64,000 nt of DNA from Xestospongia bergquistia (taxonomy: Eukaryota > Porifera > Demospongiae > Haplosclerida > Petrosiidae), in the NCBI GenBank assembly GCA_963965975.1, contig OZ014413.1:2180001-2244000 (forward strand). Direction: 5' to 3'. Positions within the stretch are counted from its first letter, which is position 1, and the number at the start of each line of letters is the position of its first letter. Under the pieces are notes generated by a model. It worked only from the letters and a program-made list of their open reading frames with translations, was not told where the DNA came from and made no database searches. A program made the translations under genes and the position numbers. Positions 10,931-22,829 of the stretch are shown piece by piece.

Positions 10931-13550
10931 TTAAAAATCTTGCCTTTCTGGTGAGCTTTCATTTAGTGAGTTTTTAGCTTCCACAGGTGCTGTTGGTTCA
11001 CTAGACACCTCATCTATGTTTTTCTTTTTTTCCCAGTCAACGTTAGTCCCATATAGAATATGTTCAGAGGCACCTTCTCCTCCATCCAAAATAGGCACCT
11101 TTCCAATGAAATTAGGATCTAGTATAAAAACAGATAGAAATTCTTGCAGATTGGTTGAGGCAATTAAAGTATATCTTTTTAAATATTGCATTTCTAACCT
11201 TGTATGAGATATCTTTTTAGAGAAGCATGAAATATTTCCATATTTACTTCATGTGCAATATACTTATCCAAAGGAGGATTTGTAAATTTTGTTAGTGTCC
11301 AGGGAATGGCAGTGAAAGGAGCATCAGTCTGAGTCAAATGTGTTGTTCCTCTACGTTTAAACACAGTTATAATAAAGAACTTGTAAAGTATATACTTACT
11401 TTATAGTATACATTGTACAATTGCTGAATCCTACACGGAGAGCAATAATTTTTGAACTTACTCTATTAGTATAAACATTACTAACCTGTTTCTGAAGCTG
11501 GTTTTACTAATTTCATCATACTTGCAACATTTCTAGCCCACTGAAAGTTAAAGGAGTTAATAAAAGTTACTGGTTGATCTATACCATGTGTATAGATATC
11601 TTCAGCTAGTGGAAACATCCAAGTATCCATTCCAATACCACATCTAAGAAAATATAGAATGAATGATATAGTTTAAAGTGCTTCGTCCTGCTTACCTAAC
11701 AATACAAACTATATACACTTCTAAAATAGTGTTTGTAAGGTCAGATCTATGTGGTCAGGAGTACATAAGCGTCACTTCGGAACACTCATGCACTCCTGAT
11801 GTAAGCTTGAGCAGTATTGAAAATTTTGCTTCACGGTATACCCTTGCATGCAATTTCACAATATTACTAAAAACTTTAGCAATTAATAACATGTTCTAAG
11901 TGATAAACTGATAAATATAGTGATACATGTAATACATTGTTACTCCAGATTCTTAGCTAAGAAAATAAGTTTGTTCACCTTTTTGGGCTTTAAAAGAGAT
12001 CTGTTACTAGTAATGATGTTACCAGCACTACTGAATGTTCTTTCAGAAGCTACACTGGTAGTGCATGAGCATAGATAGCTAGATGAACAGATGGAGCATT
12101 TTCGTCATCCAAAGGTGCTTCTTGACCCTGTTCCATCTCAACAGCCATCTTAACAATCCACGTGGTTATTAATGGTTAATTAGGTAATGTGGTATATAAA
12201 AAATTGACGGTATATTGTTTCCGTTCTACTAATTATCGTAACCTTGTGGTTATTCTACACTGCTTATACAAGCTACAACAATTAACAACATTCCATAGCA
12301 CACTATTAACCTTTTTCAAGTTTAATTTACCTAAAACGTGAATCTTCACTAAGTGTTTGTACAACAGTACCTCCACCAAATGAGTGACCAGTGACAGCAG
12401 CTAATTCTATGTTTAAACGACCTTTGAACTGAGTGAAGTCAAACTGTCCTCCTAACATGTCACATACATCACCACCTTCATTAAGGAGGTATAGTATATC
12501 TAAGGCTTGTCCCACCTCTTTAGCACGCTGCCTGACCTAAAATAGTACAATTTTGAAATAGTGACTCATGAAATAAGTATACAAAATATGTACTTGCTCA
12601 TTTCTTAAAGAAAAATCGGTATATGCTATTCGTTTGTCAGTAATGGGCATAATTTCATTATATGGTATCCATTCATCTACATATTGGTCATATTCTTTAT
12701 CTTGAACTCCAGGACCTGGTACTCGTCTTAAGGCAACGTGAGCTGAACCATCTCTATGTTCAACAGCAGCAACAACATAACCATGAGAAGCAATATCACT
12801 ACAAATACCACTATAGACATGGAAATGAGCCATTAGTCCATGACTAAACACTACAACTGGGAATCCTTTTATGATATCTTGGGTGATAGTGCCAGCACTA
12901 TCATTTTCTAAAAGCTGTGTTAAGTTACTCTGTATGAGTGGTGCATTCAAGAGTGCTGGAATTCTGGGAGCTGTAGTGATGGAAAAACAATATTGATTTG
13001 TAGTTTACTTACATAATTTAGTTCAAGTTTATTTTTCTATGCTTAACTATTTGGATGCTAAGTTGCTAGCATGTACATGTGCAGTTATTATTTTTAGAAA
13101 ATTTAGGTATTCTGCGTGTTTATTAATCCAATCTTATAACTATAGATGCCGAAGCTGCTTTTTTTAAAAACAATACTCATTTAGCTTGAAAGGGAGGAGT
13201 TTGACCTTATAATATTTTGATATTCATAAGTGTATGTATACATACAAGTCTAGCACCTATATAAAAGTTGGCTTAACACATTAAAACTTACTATATAGAA
13301 ACCTCAGTACTCCAGATACTAGACCTGATAGTGGAACACCAAATGTATCTAATGACACCGTCAAATAGTTGGAATGAGGGTAGTACATGGCATATTCAAA
13401 TGTGGTAGCTAGATCTTTCTCCGTAGGATAGTAGAGACGTATCTGAAGATCTTGATGCATTAAATGAGTACATCCTACTTCATAGTTACCAGATGGCGCT
13501 GGTATCCCTTCTACCTTGAGAAGTCCACTGCTTTTCCACATTTCTGCCAT
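10931..13550 (-). CDS. PAF-acetylhydrolase-like lipase, copy E (complete, 6 exons)
   Basis: Exons 13292-13550, 12594-12970, 12331-12536, 11486-11643, 11199-11348 and 10931-11118 join to 1338 nt (445 residues). Triad: [23 protein letters not shown]. The start chosen is the ATG of MAEMWKSSG at 13550; the frame extends to a GTG at 13562 that is unlikely to be used. There is no signal peptide, so it is probably cytosolic. The donor of exon 2 is an unusual GTACAT where other copies have GTAA or GTATA. The intron between exons 4 and 3 is enlarged to about 690 bp by a dead hAT transposon end (11940-12148). Exon 6 is longer than in other copies and ends in a hydrophilic tail. Confidence 0.88.
11940..12148 (-). 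mobile_element. hAT transposase C-terminal relic
   Basis: The minus strand encodes the hAT-family C-terminal dimerisation signature, [19 protein letters not shown] then [17 protein letters not shown] followed by TAA at 11940-11942. The sequence just upstream ([16 protein letters not shown]...) is one frame off, so there is a frameshift. Only the last part of the transposase remains, inside an intron of PAF-AH copy E. Confidence 0.8.
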
Positions 13551-13689
13551 ATCATAGGGCACCTAATTATAAACTATTTATATGAGACAATACTTCCGGT
13601 GTATTATTCAGCTGTAATGAATACAATTATAGATATACATAGGATTTTCGGCCATTCTTTAATTATAAAGTGGTATATTTTAACTGGAT

Positions 13690-14926
13690 CAGATCCAAGT
13701 TCATCACCCATTTCTTCTTGTCTTTTGTCTTTTCTTTTCTGTTAGTGAACATTATAAATTAAATCTATTCAGAAAAACACGACAGATTTCCATATTTACT
13801 GTGTTAGCCACACACTTAATCAAAGCAGAATTTGTAAAATTCTTTAAAGTTCCTAGGAACAACAGCAATAAAATGAAAATTTTGAAGAAATGATAAAAAG
13901 AACATCACTTTGACTTAAGAATAATTTGTTCCTCGAAGCTTTTTCAACAAAGTTATGTAAATAAGTTTACAGTGAGTAAACTTAAGAATTTAGACCGGGA
14001 GATAAGATGATGGTATAATACAATGAACAAACATTTTCCTATAGCTGTAGAAAGTATAGATGATTTATGCACTACAAATGATTTCCTTCATGCTCTTTAT
14101 ACTGGCTGATGAAACAGGAGGTGATAATTAACATACCATTGCTGCCATGTTTTATGTCATAGTATGGTATCCACTCATCTACATATTGTCCTTCCTGAAC
14201 ACCAGGACCTGGTACTTGTCTTAAGGCAAGTTTAGCTAAAACCTTCTCTATGTTCAACAGCAGCAACAACATAACCATGAGAAGCAAGATCACTACAAAT
14301 ACCATCCACTATAGGCAAAGAAGTGACCAACTAGTCCATGACTGAACACGATAACTGGGAATCCTTATGTATCGTCTTGGGTGATAGCACTGGCACAATC
14401 GTATTCTAAAGGTAGTGTTAAGTTACTCTTTTTGAGTGATGCATTCAAGAGTGCTGAAATTCTTGGAACTATAGTGATGGAAAATATATTCATTTGTAGT
14501 TTACGTAATGTATAAGTTTATTCTTCTATGCTTAATTTGTATTAACATTCAGATGCTAAGTTGCTTGCACATTTGTGGTTACTACTTTTAGAAAAACTAC
14601 ATTTTCTGTGTGTTTATTGATTTAATCTCATGCAGAAGCTGCCGTTTTAAATAACAATATTTATGTTGTTTGAAGGAGGATTTTGACCTTATAATATCGT
14701 AGAAGTTTACGTACACCTATATAAATGTTGACTTAACACATTAAAAATTACTTAATAAGAATCTGGTATATTCATATTTTGTAGCTTGATCTCTCTCAGT
14801 AGGATAGTAAAGATGTATCTGAAGATCTTGATGCATCAAATGAGTACATCCTACTTCAAAACTACCAGATGGAGCTGGTATGCCTTCTACCTTAATAAGT
14901 CCACTGTTTTTCCACACTTCTGCCAT
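13690..14926 (-). pseudogene. PAF-acetylhydrolase pseudogene (copy F)
   Basis: Exon 1 (from ATG 14926, [20 protein letters not shown]) matches the family but jumps from YEYT straight to the donor, losing about 25 residues that contain the HPNYLKA block. The exon 2 region (about 14150-14470) keeps FPVIVFSHGL and [19 protein letters not shown] but in different frames with stops between. Exons 3 and 4, carrying the catalytic Ser and Asp, are absent. Decayed exon 5 (about 13770-13940) and exon 6 (about 13690-13745) remnants follow. It cannot encode a lipase. Confidence 0.85.
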
Positions 14927-15223
14927 AATGGTTCAGATGCAGTAGCTATTGCAATAAAAATTATTGCCATGAATGCAAGTACAGAATAGTAAAAACATAA
15001 GCTTGTGCACAGCACATCATGAGAGTCTCAATCTCCAAGTATAACTGTTAGTTAATCAAATCATCATTTTTTGATTTTTTCATTGGTAATATTGAGAATC
15101 CCTTTTTATATGATCCACCAAATGTGGATTTTTGGTAATTTTAAATGTCCAAATATTTGTGTTGTCAATCTTTATGTATAAAGTAAACTATTTTTTACTC
15201 GATCAGATACATGAGGTTCACAC

Positions 15224-18200
15224 CTATTTTGTTTTGTCTTGAGTCTTTTCTTTCTTCCAGTCAACATTAGTCCCATAAAGAATGTATTCAGAGGTACCTT
15301 CTCCTCCGTCTAAGATAACAATGTTTTCACTGTTATCTTCTATATATGATAAATTAGAAATAATAACAAATAAAATCATGTCAAAAATTGCAAACTTTTA
15401 AAAGTGCACATGCTAAGTTATTTTTGCTATAAAAATATATTACGTGATCTCTAACCTCTTATCAGAAATCGATTCAAAAAAGCATGACAGATTTCCATAT
15501 TTACTTTATGAGCCACATGTTTATCCAAAGGAGAATTCATAAATTCTTTTATGGCTCCAGGAACAGCAACAGTAAAAGGGACAGTTGAAGGAATGGTAAA
15601 AGGACCATCAGTTTGATTTAAATGTGTTGTTCCTCTAAATATTTCAACACAATTATACAAATGAGCTTACAGGGTTATTTTGCTTACCTTAATGTATACA
15701 ATGTACAAGTATTCAATCCTATGTAGTACAAAACAGTTTGGTATTAACAACACACATTTTATAAAGAGAAATCATTTTTTTATCAGTGAATGTTAGAACA
15801 TTCCTGGGTGTACTTTACTTTTACTAAAGGCAAAATAATCAAAGTATCTACATGCAATGTTTCAATGATTATAACTCTACTGTTAATACAATTCAATACT
15901 TTAACATGTTTGCTTAATGAACAACTCTACAAAAATTTATTAACCTGATTCTGAAGCTGGTTTTACCAGTTTCATCATACATGCAATGTTATCAGCCCAA
16001 TGATAGTCAAATGAGTTAATAAAAGTCAGTGGTTGATGTATACCATGTGTATAGATATCCTCATCTAGTGGAAACATCCAGGCGTCCAATGCAATACCAC
16101 ACCTAAGGTAACATAGATGAATCAATGTTAACATTATAAATACAAATCTAATAGACCACTACTATCTGGGAAAATTTCTAAGTTAAAGATGCCTTGTAAT
16201 TTGTGAAACTTCCTACAAATCTAGTAACTGATAATGCATATGACAATCATGTTATCAGTACATAAGTATGACATCAATTGGTATTCATAAATTTATAGAT
16301 AGGACATTGCATAGCTATTAATTTTTAAAATTTACTTGAATCGTGAATCTTCACTCAGTGTTTGTACAACAGTACTACCACCAAAAGAGTGACCACAGAC
16401 AGCAGCTAACTCCATGTTTAAATGACCTTTGAACTGAGTGAAGTCAAACTGTCCTCCTAAAATGTCACATACATCACCACCTTCATTAAGGAGGTGTAGT
16501 ATATCTAAGGTTTGTCTTATCTCTTTAGCACGCTGCTTGACCTAAAATAGTATAATATTGTAATAGAAATGTAATTCTATACATTATACCTGTTGATTTC
16601 TCAAAGGAAAATTAGTATATCTTAATTGATAGTCAGTAATGGGCATAACTTCATTGTATGGTATCCATTCATGGACATAATGATCATATTGTCCTTTCTG
16701 AAATCCAGGACCTTGTATGCGCTTCAGGGCTAGGGTAGCTGAACCATCTCTATGTTCAACTGCAGCAACAACATAGCCATGAGAAGCAAGATCACTACAA
16801 ATACCACTAAAAAAGTGGAAGTGACAACCTAGTCCATGACTAAATACAAGAACTGGGAGCCCTATCATCTCATCTTGATTGTCAGCATTTGCACCATTAT
16901 TCCATATATACTGTGTTGAGATACTATGTATGAGAGGTGCATTCAACAGAGCTGGAATCCTTGGAGCTAAAGAAATGGAAAGACAATTTAATTTCACTCA
17001 AAATAGCTGCATATACCAAATCACTAATTGATTTATGTGCATACTTCATATTTTATAAATGATTCACAGCAACAACATTAATGCTTAAGGTCAATGCTTC
17101 TTCAAGTAATGTTAAGCAATTGTCACATAACAACCAAGTCATACAGTTGTACTTCCTTAATAAGACCATCTCAGATCAGGAGATCTCTCATTTTTGAGGT
17201 AAATAATTACAAGTGGTGGTCATGTTACCAGGTAGGGTCATGATTTTCTTAATATATACTGAGATACATTTAATTTGCGAGTTTAAGAGCTGCACGATAT
17301 AGTTGAAACACGAAGGTGTTTTTCTGTTGAGCTGGTTGGATAATATCATTATACTATATGCAGTAATACTGATGTAAGTAATGTGAGAATAATTACATTT
17401 AAACCTTTGGAAAATGCAAAGCATGCAGACAGGTATGTTAACCTATGAGGACTTGATTTAGTTTGCAATTCATATATTCAATTAAGTTCATACCTTTGTA
17501 AGTACATGCAATACTAGTACATAATATAAATTCTTCCTAATAACTTTAAAACTTCAGTTTATTGGTTAACATATTCCAAAATATAATATAATTATTCCAT
17601 ATTATTTCTATGGACTTGTAAGAAAACTATCTAAAGATATTATGCATAAAGTATAATAATAATGAACAGAAATTTTCTGCTATGATCATGATCTAACAAT
17701 TAATTCTTTAGGCAGACAATAGAACTTTAATTACACTATATATAGAAAAAGAGATTAGAAGAGTGAAATGCAATGTGTGATATCAACCATGTATAATTGG
17801 TTACAGACTCATATTAAATGCACTGCAATTAAAAGACAATAAAAGTATTTTTAAGGTTGTCAGGTATTTTGGGTAAAGGTGTTTGTGTTATCAATGGTTG
17901 CATCATAATACTTATAGTGATACCATTGCATTGAATGGTTTTTAGCAACACCAAGCCAGGTGGCAGCTGGCTTAAAGAGATAAAGACTTTCCTAGTAAAA
18001 TGGCCTTTAATTAAACAGGTATAATATGAGGTAATTCAATGTATAACGAAACTTTAAAACCTAAAGTTAAAGTTATTTTGTGAATATCACAATATATTAT
18101 GCTTAATTTTAAACAACACATTTATATCCATTTTTTTATCGAAAAACAGCCTAAAGCCTTCATTACAATTAAAACATTTAACAAAAACCTTTCACTAGTT

Positions 18201-18617
18201 GTAGCCTCAGTACTTAAACTAATATAAATGGAAATGAAAGGGAAATAATTTCATACACACTTCTAAATCAGTAATTAACTGGGCATTTTTTTGCTACACA
18301 CTCTTGCCACTTAAAACATTGTGACTCATTACATACGAAAAAACACAACACAATATACCTGATAACAGTCTTAGCACTCCAGACACCAGACTTGGTAGAG
18401 GGACCCCAATAACATCTAAGGATGCCTTCAAATAGTTAGGATGAGGGTAGTACTTGGCATATGCAAATGTGGCAGCTAGATCTTTCTCAGTAGGATAGTA
18501 GAGACGCATCTGAAGATCTTGATGCATCAAATGAGTACATCCTACTTCATATTTACCAGAAGGAGCTGGTATGCCTTCGAGTTTAACAAGTCCACTGTCT
18601 TTCCACTTCTCTGCCAT
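15224..18617 (-). CDS. PAF-acetylhydrolase-like lipase, copy G (complete, 6 exons, first of the array)
   Basis: Exons 18359-18617, 16590-16966, 16336-16541, 15945-16102, 15456-15632 and 15224-15339 join to 1293 nt (430 residues). The nucleophile is Ser264 in CGHSFGGST; Asp is in CGIALDAWMFPL and His in GTTHLNQTD. It starts [20 protein letters not shown], with no signal peptide. Intron 1 is about 1.4 kb, far longer than in the other copies, with no visible gene in it. Exons 3-6 and the introns between are closest to copy B (many identical intron stretches, e.g. around 2050 and 16270), so B and G share a recent duplication or conversion. It is the most upstream member of the array. Confidence 0.88.
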
Positions 18618-18759
18618 GACATAGCAACCACAAATTGAACGGTTAATCTTAGGAATGCGATAATTGCTTTAAAGGAACCGGAACCAGCATTAATTTTAAT
18701 TTGGAGAAATTGAGCATCATTCTTGTTGTAAAGATTCAAAATCTGTAACAACAGTTAAA

Positions 18760-20640
18760 TGGACGAGTCTATAGACAAAGTTAGAAGCTTTGTATGCATA
18801 CAGAGCTATTTTATTAATGGTAGCATTTGTTTTTCTTCTGGATCAAGACAGACATACGGACTAAGAGATCTAACAAAGCTCCACTCTACAGATAAACATA
18901 CATATCTGACGTTTTTAACTAGTGTACAGACAAATAAATTTATGATCACATTACTAATATTAGTCTTAAATTTAACTAATTCTCTGATAATATACTCAGG
19001 GGAAGTAGTAATACTTACCCAGAAACAACAGTTCTTCATCTAACATATAGGAGAGAGGTAGAATTCATTAGACAAAAATAAAGACCAAACAGGGCTGTCA
19101 TTGGAATAATAGTCTAGAGCAGTTTTATAAGTGAATCTACAACATTAATGTGAGCTCCAAGAGAAAGCATAAAAATTATATTCTTTAAAATTTAATTGAC
19201 AAGTTGATTTAACCAATATATGTTTATATACAGGTTGTATAATTATGTAACAAATTATTTAATGCAAACTGAAAGTAAACATCATAACTGTTATCATTAC
19301 TAATGTATTTTCAGATTGACTGTCAAACAGTCAATTGGATGGTACGTTAGAAATGAAAGCAGCATTCAGTTTGCATCAAATAACAATAGTAATGGCTGAC
19401 AGGATATGATCATATTATAATATAACTAAACATATAATAACATCAATATGTCAAATAACCATTTCCTAAAGAAAACTACTTACTTTTTAGTAAGTACAAA
19501 CTGAACTCCATTTTTAATGCACTAAACAATATAAGATAATGTATTGTGGAATAATAAAATTAATAGTAGATAGTGGTCATATGAATCAATGTAATTCATT
19601 CCTAATATGCACATATATACTCTTAACCCCAATCTAAAAATCTTTCAATAAAACTTGGAATATAAATATATGTGTATAGCAACAGCAACATGCACACAAT
19701 CAATATAATCTCTCTAAAAATTAATAACCTGATTTTCGTGATGATTCACGAAAAATTATAAATTACCTTGGGCGTGGCAATATAATAAAAGTCGCGGTCA
19801 AAGGATTAATAACTATTAACCATAGTATCACGAATTATTTTTTAAAATAAATCTATAATCGCGGAAATTTTAGATCAAGTTAATATGGAGCTATACGGTA
19901 TATTACTTTAACAACTATTTTGTATCTAACGTTATGCATTTCAACATTCATACAAATTACTCAATCAATAAATAGTTTTCCTATTTTGTAGCAGCATAGC
20001 ATATCATCAAATCATATAGTATACATTTTACACGAACTCTAGATTCCATAATAACCCCCACATACAAGCTACAAATCAATAATTATTAAAGTATTTGAAT
20101 AATTTTTACAGTGATTGACAAGAGTATTGATTCCTATCTCCTTCTAATTATCTCTATTATAAAGAATTCATTAATTTATAGTAGAATCTTTTTACATGAA
20201 CCACTCCCATATAATGTACATTCATTAAACAAACAAAACAGTATCTACCCCAATTTCAATATAACACTAATTTTATTAGTTGTTTTGGCTCTACAAAACG
20301 ATTGATCAATCAAGAACAATCAAAATGCAGTAAGCACAGCTTCAAAATCATATTAAAAAATTAACACCAAACCTATTGTTCCTAGCTATACCCACAGAAT
20401 GTCATTCAGTGACTTAGTTTTCTGGCTATCTCTTTTTCATAGGAAAAACAAAGACCAATACTACTATATACATAATATATCTATATATGTATACTTAATT
20501 TGTCATAAATTATTTTGTCATTAGTCATCCACTAACAATTAGCAAAGCAGTGATTAAAATAACAGTGACAGGATATAGTCACCATAACATAACTAAATAC
20601 AAATAACATTAGTTAGTACTACTTCTTCTAATGAAAACAA
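18760..20640. other. Intergenic, no gene seen
   Basis: AT-rich, with only short open frames lacking coding character. It contains a stretch near 19200 (GTTGATTTAACCAATATATG) resembling the end of the MITE at 25149-25390, and a small perfect hairpin at about 19734-19755 (TTTTCGTGA / TCACGAAAA). Confidence 0.5.
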
Positions 20641-20665
20641 ATTTTACAGTTTATTTAGCTCTTTG

Positions 20666-21544
20666 CTAAGTGTTCAAGACATCTGGATCAACAATGATTA
20701 ATTCACGATCATCTTTTGCAAGTAGAGTTTGTGCTTCTAAGTTACTTGATGATTGTTGTCTTTTCCTGTTTATGTAGCACTGAACACATAACTGCAATAA
20801 CACATATATCAAAAAGTAAGCAACAATAATGGACATCAAATGCCAAACAAAACATGCTACAAGAAACATCTTCTCATTCATAGTACCACTCCATTTAAGA
20901 ACAGCACCTGTCTGTACAAACCAAGTACCTTGAAGCGTTAGACCAACAGCAAGTCCCATATTAATGAGTATTTTTTTAGCCAGCCATATTCGTAGCAGTG
21001 CAAACACCACACAAGCAACAATGCTAAACAAAAGAAAGGTGTGCGCTAAAACATCAACTGACTCACGGCTCTCATCAATTGAGATGTGAAAATAAAACAC
21101 CACAAATTGTACAAAGAATGCAAGTACAAAAAATATCTGTTGGGTGTGTTTGGGAAAACGAATACACAAGGAGAGAATATCAGCTATACCCGAGACAATA
21201 AAACAGCAATACATTGTTATATGATGTAGTTTTACCAGTCTATTAAATTGATGTTGTTCATTATACATGTACCAGACATGAGCTTTGACATGTCCATTTC
21301 CATCATCAGTGAAGAAAACCTCCACCAATATCCCCAATATGGGAAAGAATATTTTCAGCACAGGCTCAATTGGCCAGGTTGGTGCACCTAAAAAAGGAAT
21401 GTACGATTTGTATTTCAAACTCTCATCTTCACTCTTCAGGTTGTATTTTCCTCTGATATGGTGGCAGACAGAGAGGAAAAGCCACCACACTCCATAAGTG
21501 AAAAGTAATATTCCATCAACGAGATGACCTGGTAAACTTCCCAT
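20666..21544 (-). CDS. TMEM45 family (DUF716) multi-pass membrane protein
   Basis: Single-exon gene of 292 residues, the usual TMEM45 length. It starts MGSLPGHLVDGILLFTYGVW, matching the family N-terminus (G-x-H-x-x-x-G-x-x-F). About seven hydrophobic segments follow. Family features visible are the conserved loop HHITMYCCFIVSGIADIL and a later H-x-S/I...VDVLAHTFLL block with LQGTWFVQTG. The C-terminal tail (from about residue 255) is hydrophilic and acidic, with an LL near TLLAKDD that could act as a sorting signal. Molecular function is unknown for the family. It has no clear link to its neighbours. Confidence 0.85.
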   Translation of the reverse strand: MGSLPGHLVDGILLFTYGVWWLFLSVCHHIRGKYNLKSEDESLKYKSYIPFLGAPTWPIEPVLKIFFPILGILVEVFFTDDGNGHVKAHVWYMYNEQHQFNRLVKLHHITMYCCFIVSGIADILSLCIRFPKHTQQIFFVLAFFVQFVVFYFHISIDESRESVDVLAHTFLLFSIVACVVFALLRIWLAKKILINMGLAVGLTLQGTWFVQTGAVLKWSGTMNEKMFLVACFVWHLMSIIVAYFLIYVLLQLCVQCYINRKRQQSSSNLEAQTLLAKDDRELIIVDPDVLNT

Positions 21545-21559
21545 ACTGAAATGCTAGAC

Positions 21560-22820
21560 AATTTTTGGGCCTAGCAATTATATACGTCAATGACAACGCC
21601 CACTGAGTAAAGTTGAATGCAAGCAGTTATTTCCTGATCAGACTTACATGTGCAATAACGTTTTATAACATTATTTCTCTTTCTAACGTTATCAATCTTC
21701 TTTGTACACTATAATATACTTCTTACCTTTAGGCGTCAGTCCAGGAAACTTTGTTGGGGAGGGGTATGGCCATTTGTTTGGCACTGTAGGTTTAGTATAT
21801 ACATGCCAGACATTCTACAGGCTAACTAGCAATCACTATATATGTTCTATTTATATCTACTTAAACTTGCAGCATAACTTAATGTTTCCAGGCTCAAAAA
21901 GTCTTTCTTTTAATATAATCATTGATAATGAGTAACTACATAATAAGAGAGAGTATGTATGTACGTATATAATGCCACCGTTCAATTTTGCAATGTGCAA
22001 CACACTACTTCTGACATAACAATTTGTTACTAACAATCAACACCATGTATGCTTGTCTGTCCTTGTCACTTCATTACTTTATAATATATTGTGGTATAAA
22101 CCTATATGTCACCTTATTACTTGTAAAATTTGTGTATTACAATGAGTTAAACACTTCAATACATATCAGTTACTCACTAACAATATATAGTACACTATAA
22201 ATGCAAGTTGTTGTTAATATTAATATTTGTTTGTTTGCTACAAATTGCTTTGACCACACTGCATTTTTGGGCAGATAACAATCAAAGTCATATTTGTCAG
22301 TTATTAATACTTTGGAAACTACCATCCTATTATCTAATTTTATTTTAATAAAAACAGCCAACCCATAATCACTAACTATATAACAACTATGATTGTTATA
22401 TGGTTAGTAATTGTAGGTTGGCTTTGAAGCCATGCATGTTTCGTAGAAGATGATGATTATTTGACAATAAGGTTTTATCATAAGTGCCAAGTAATTATTG
22501 TGAGCTATTGTATAATTTAGTAACAATTTTGATACATGCTCAGATAAAATGTATACAAGTACAATGATGTAAAATAATATGTTTGCAATTGTTAATATCT
22601 TATTGTTCTTGTTCAGTGTGATGTAATTAAAGCTACAAGTCTGTATATATACATATGTTCATAGCATATTTGATAAAGTTGATGATTTTGAGTTACAATA
22701 ATTACAAGATGTCTTTTTTAGATTTAAAAATTTCTGTAGAAAATCAATAATATGCCTTTATAACACTCACCACATTTAAATTAGCACATAACTCTATCAC
22801 TCTTTATATAATGACTTAAT
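21560..22820. other. Intergenic with one long hairpin, no gene seen
   Basis: No supported gene. The notable feature is an imperfect palindrome at 22356-22423, annotated separately. The rest is AT-rich sequence with short spurious frames. Confidence 0.5.
22356..22423. repeat. Imperfect 68-bp hairpin (30-bp arms)
   Basis: The left arm starts AGCCAACCCATAATCACTAA and the right arm ends TTAGTAATTGTAGGTTGGCT. The arms pair over about 30 bp with roughly four mismatches around a loop of about eight bases. Several mismatches are G-U compatible in RNA. Confidence 0.7.
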
Positions 22821-22829
22821 GTTATAACG

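Noticed and set aside
11678-11899. 73-codon plus-strand frame
   Set aside because: Lies inside an intron of PAF-AH copy E next to a hAT relic; no recognisable domain.
18806-19043. Short overlapping frames on both strands upstream of PAF-AH copy G
   Set aside because: Low-complexity AT-rich sequence, no domain, no splice or promoter support.
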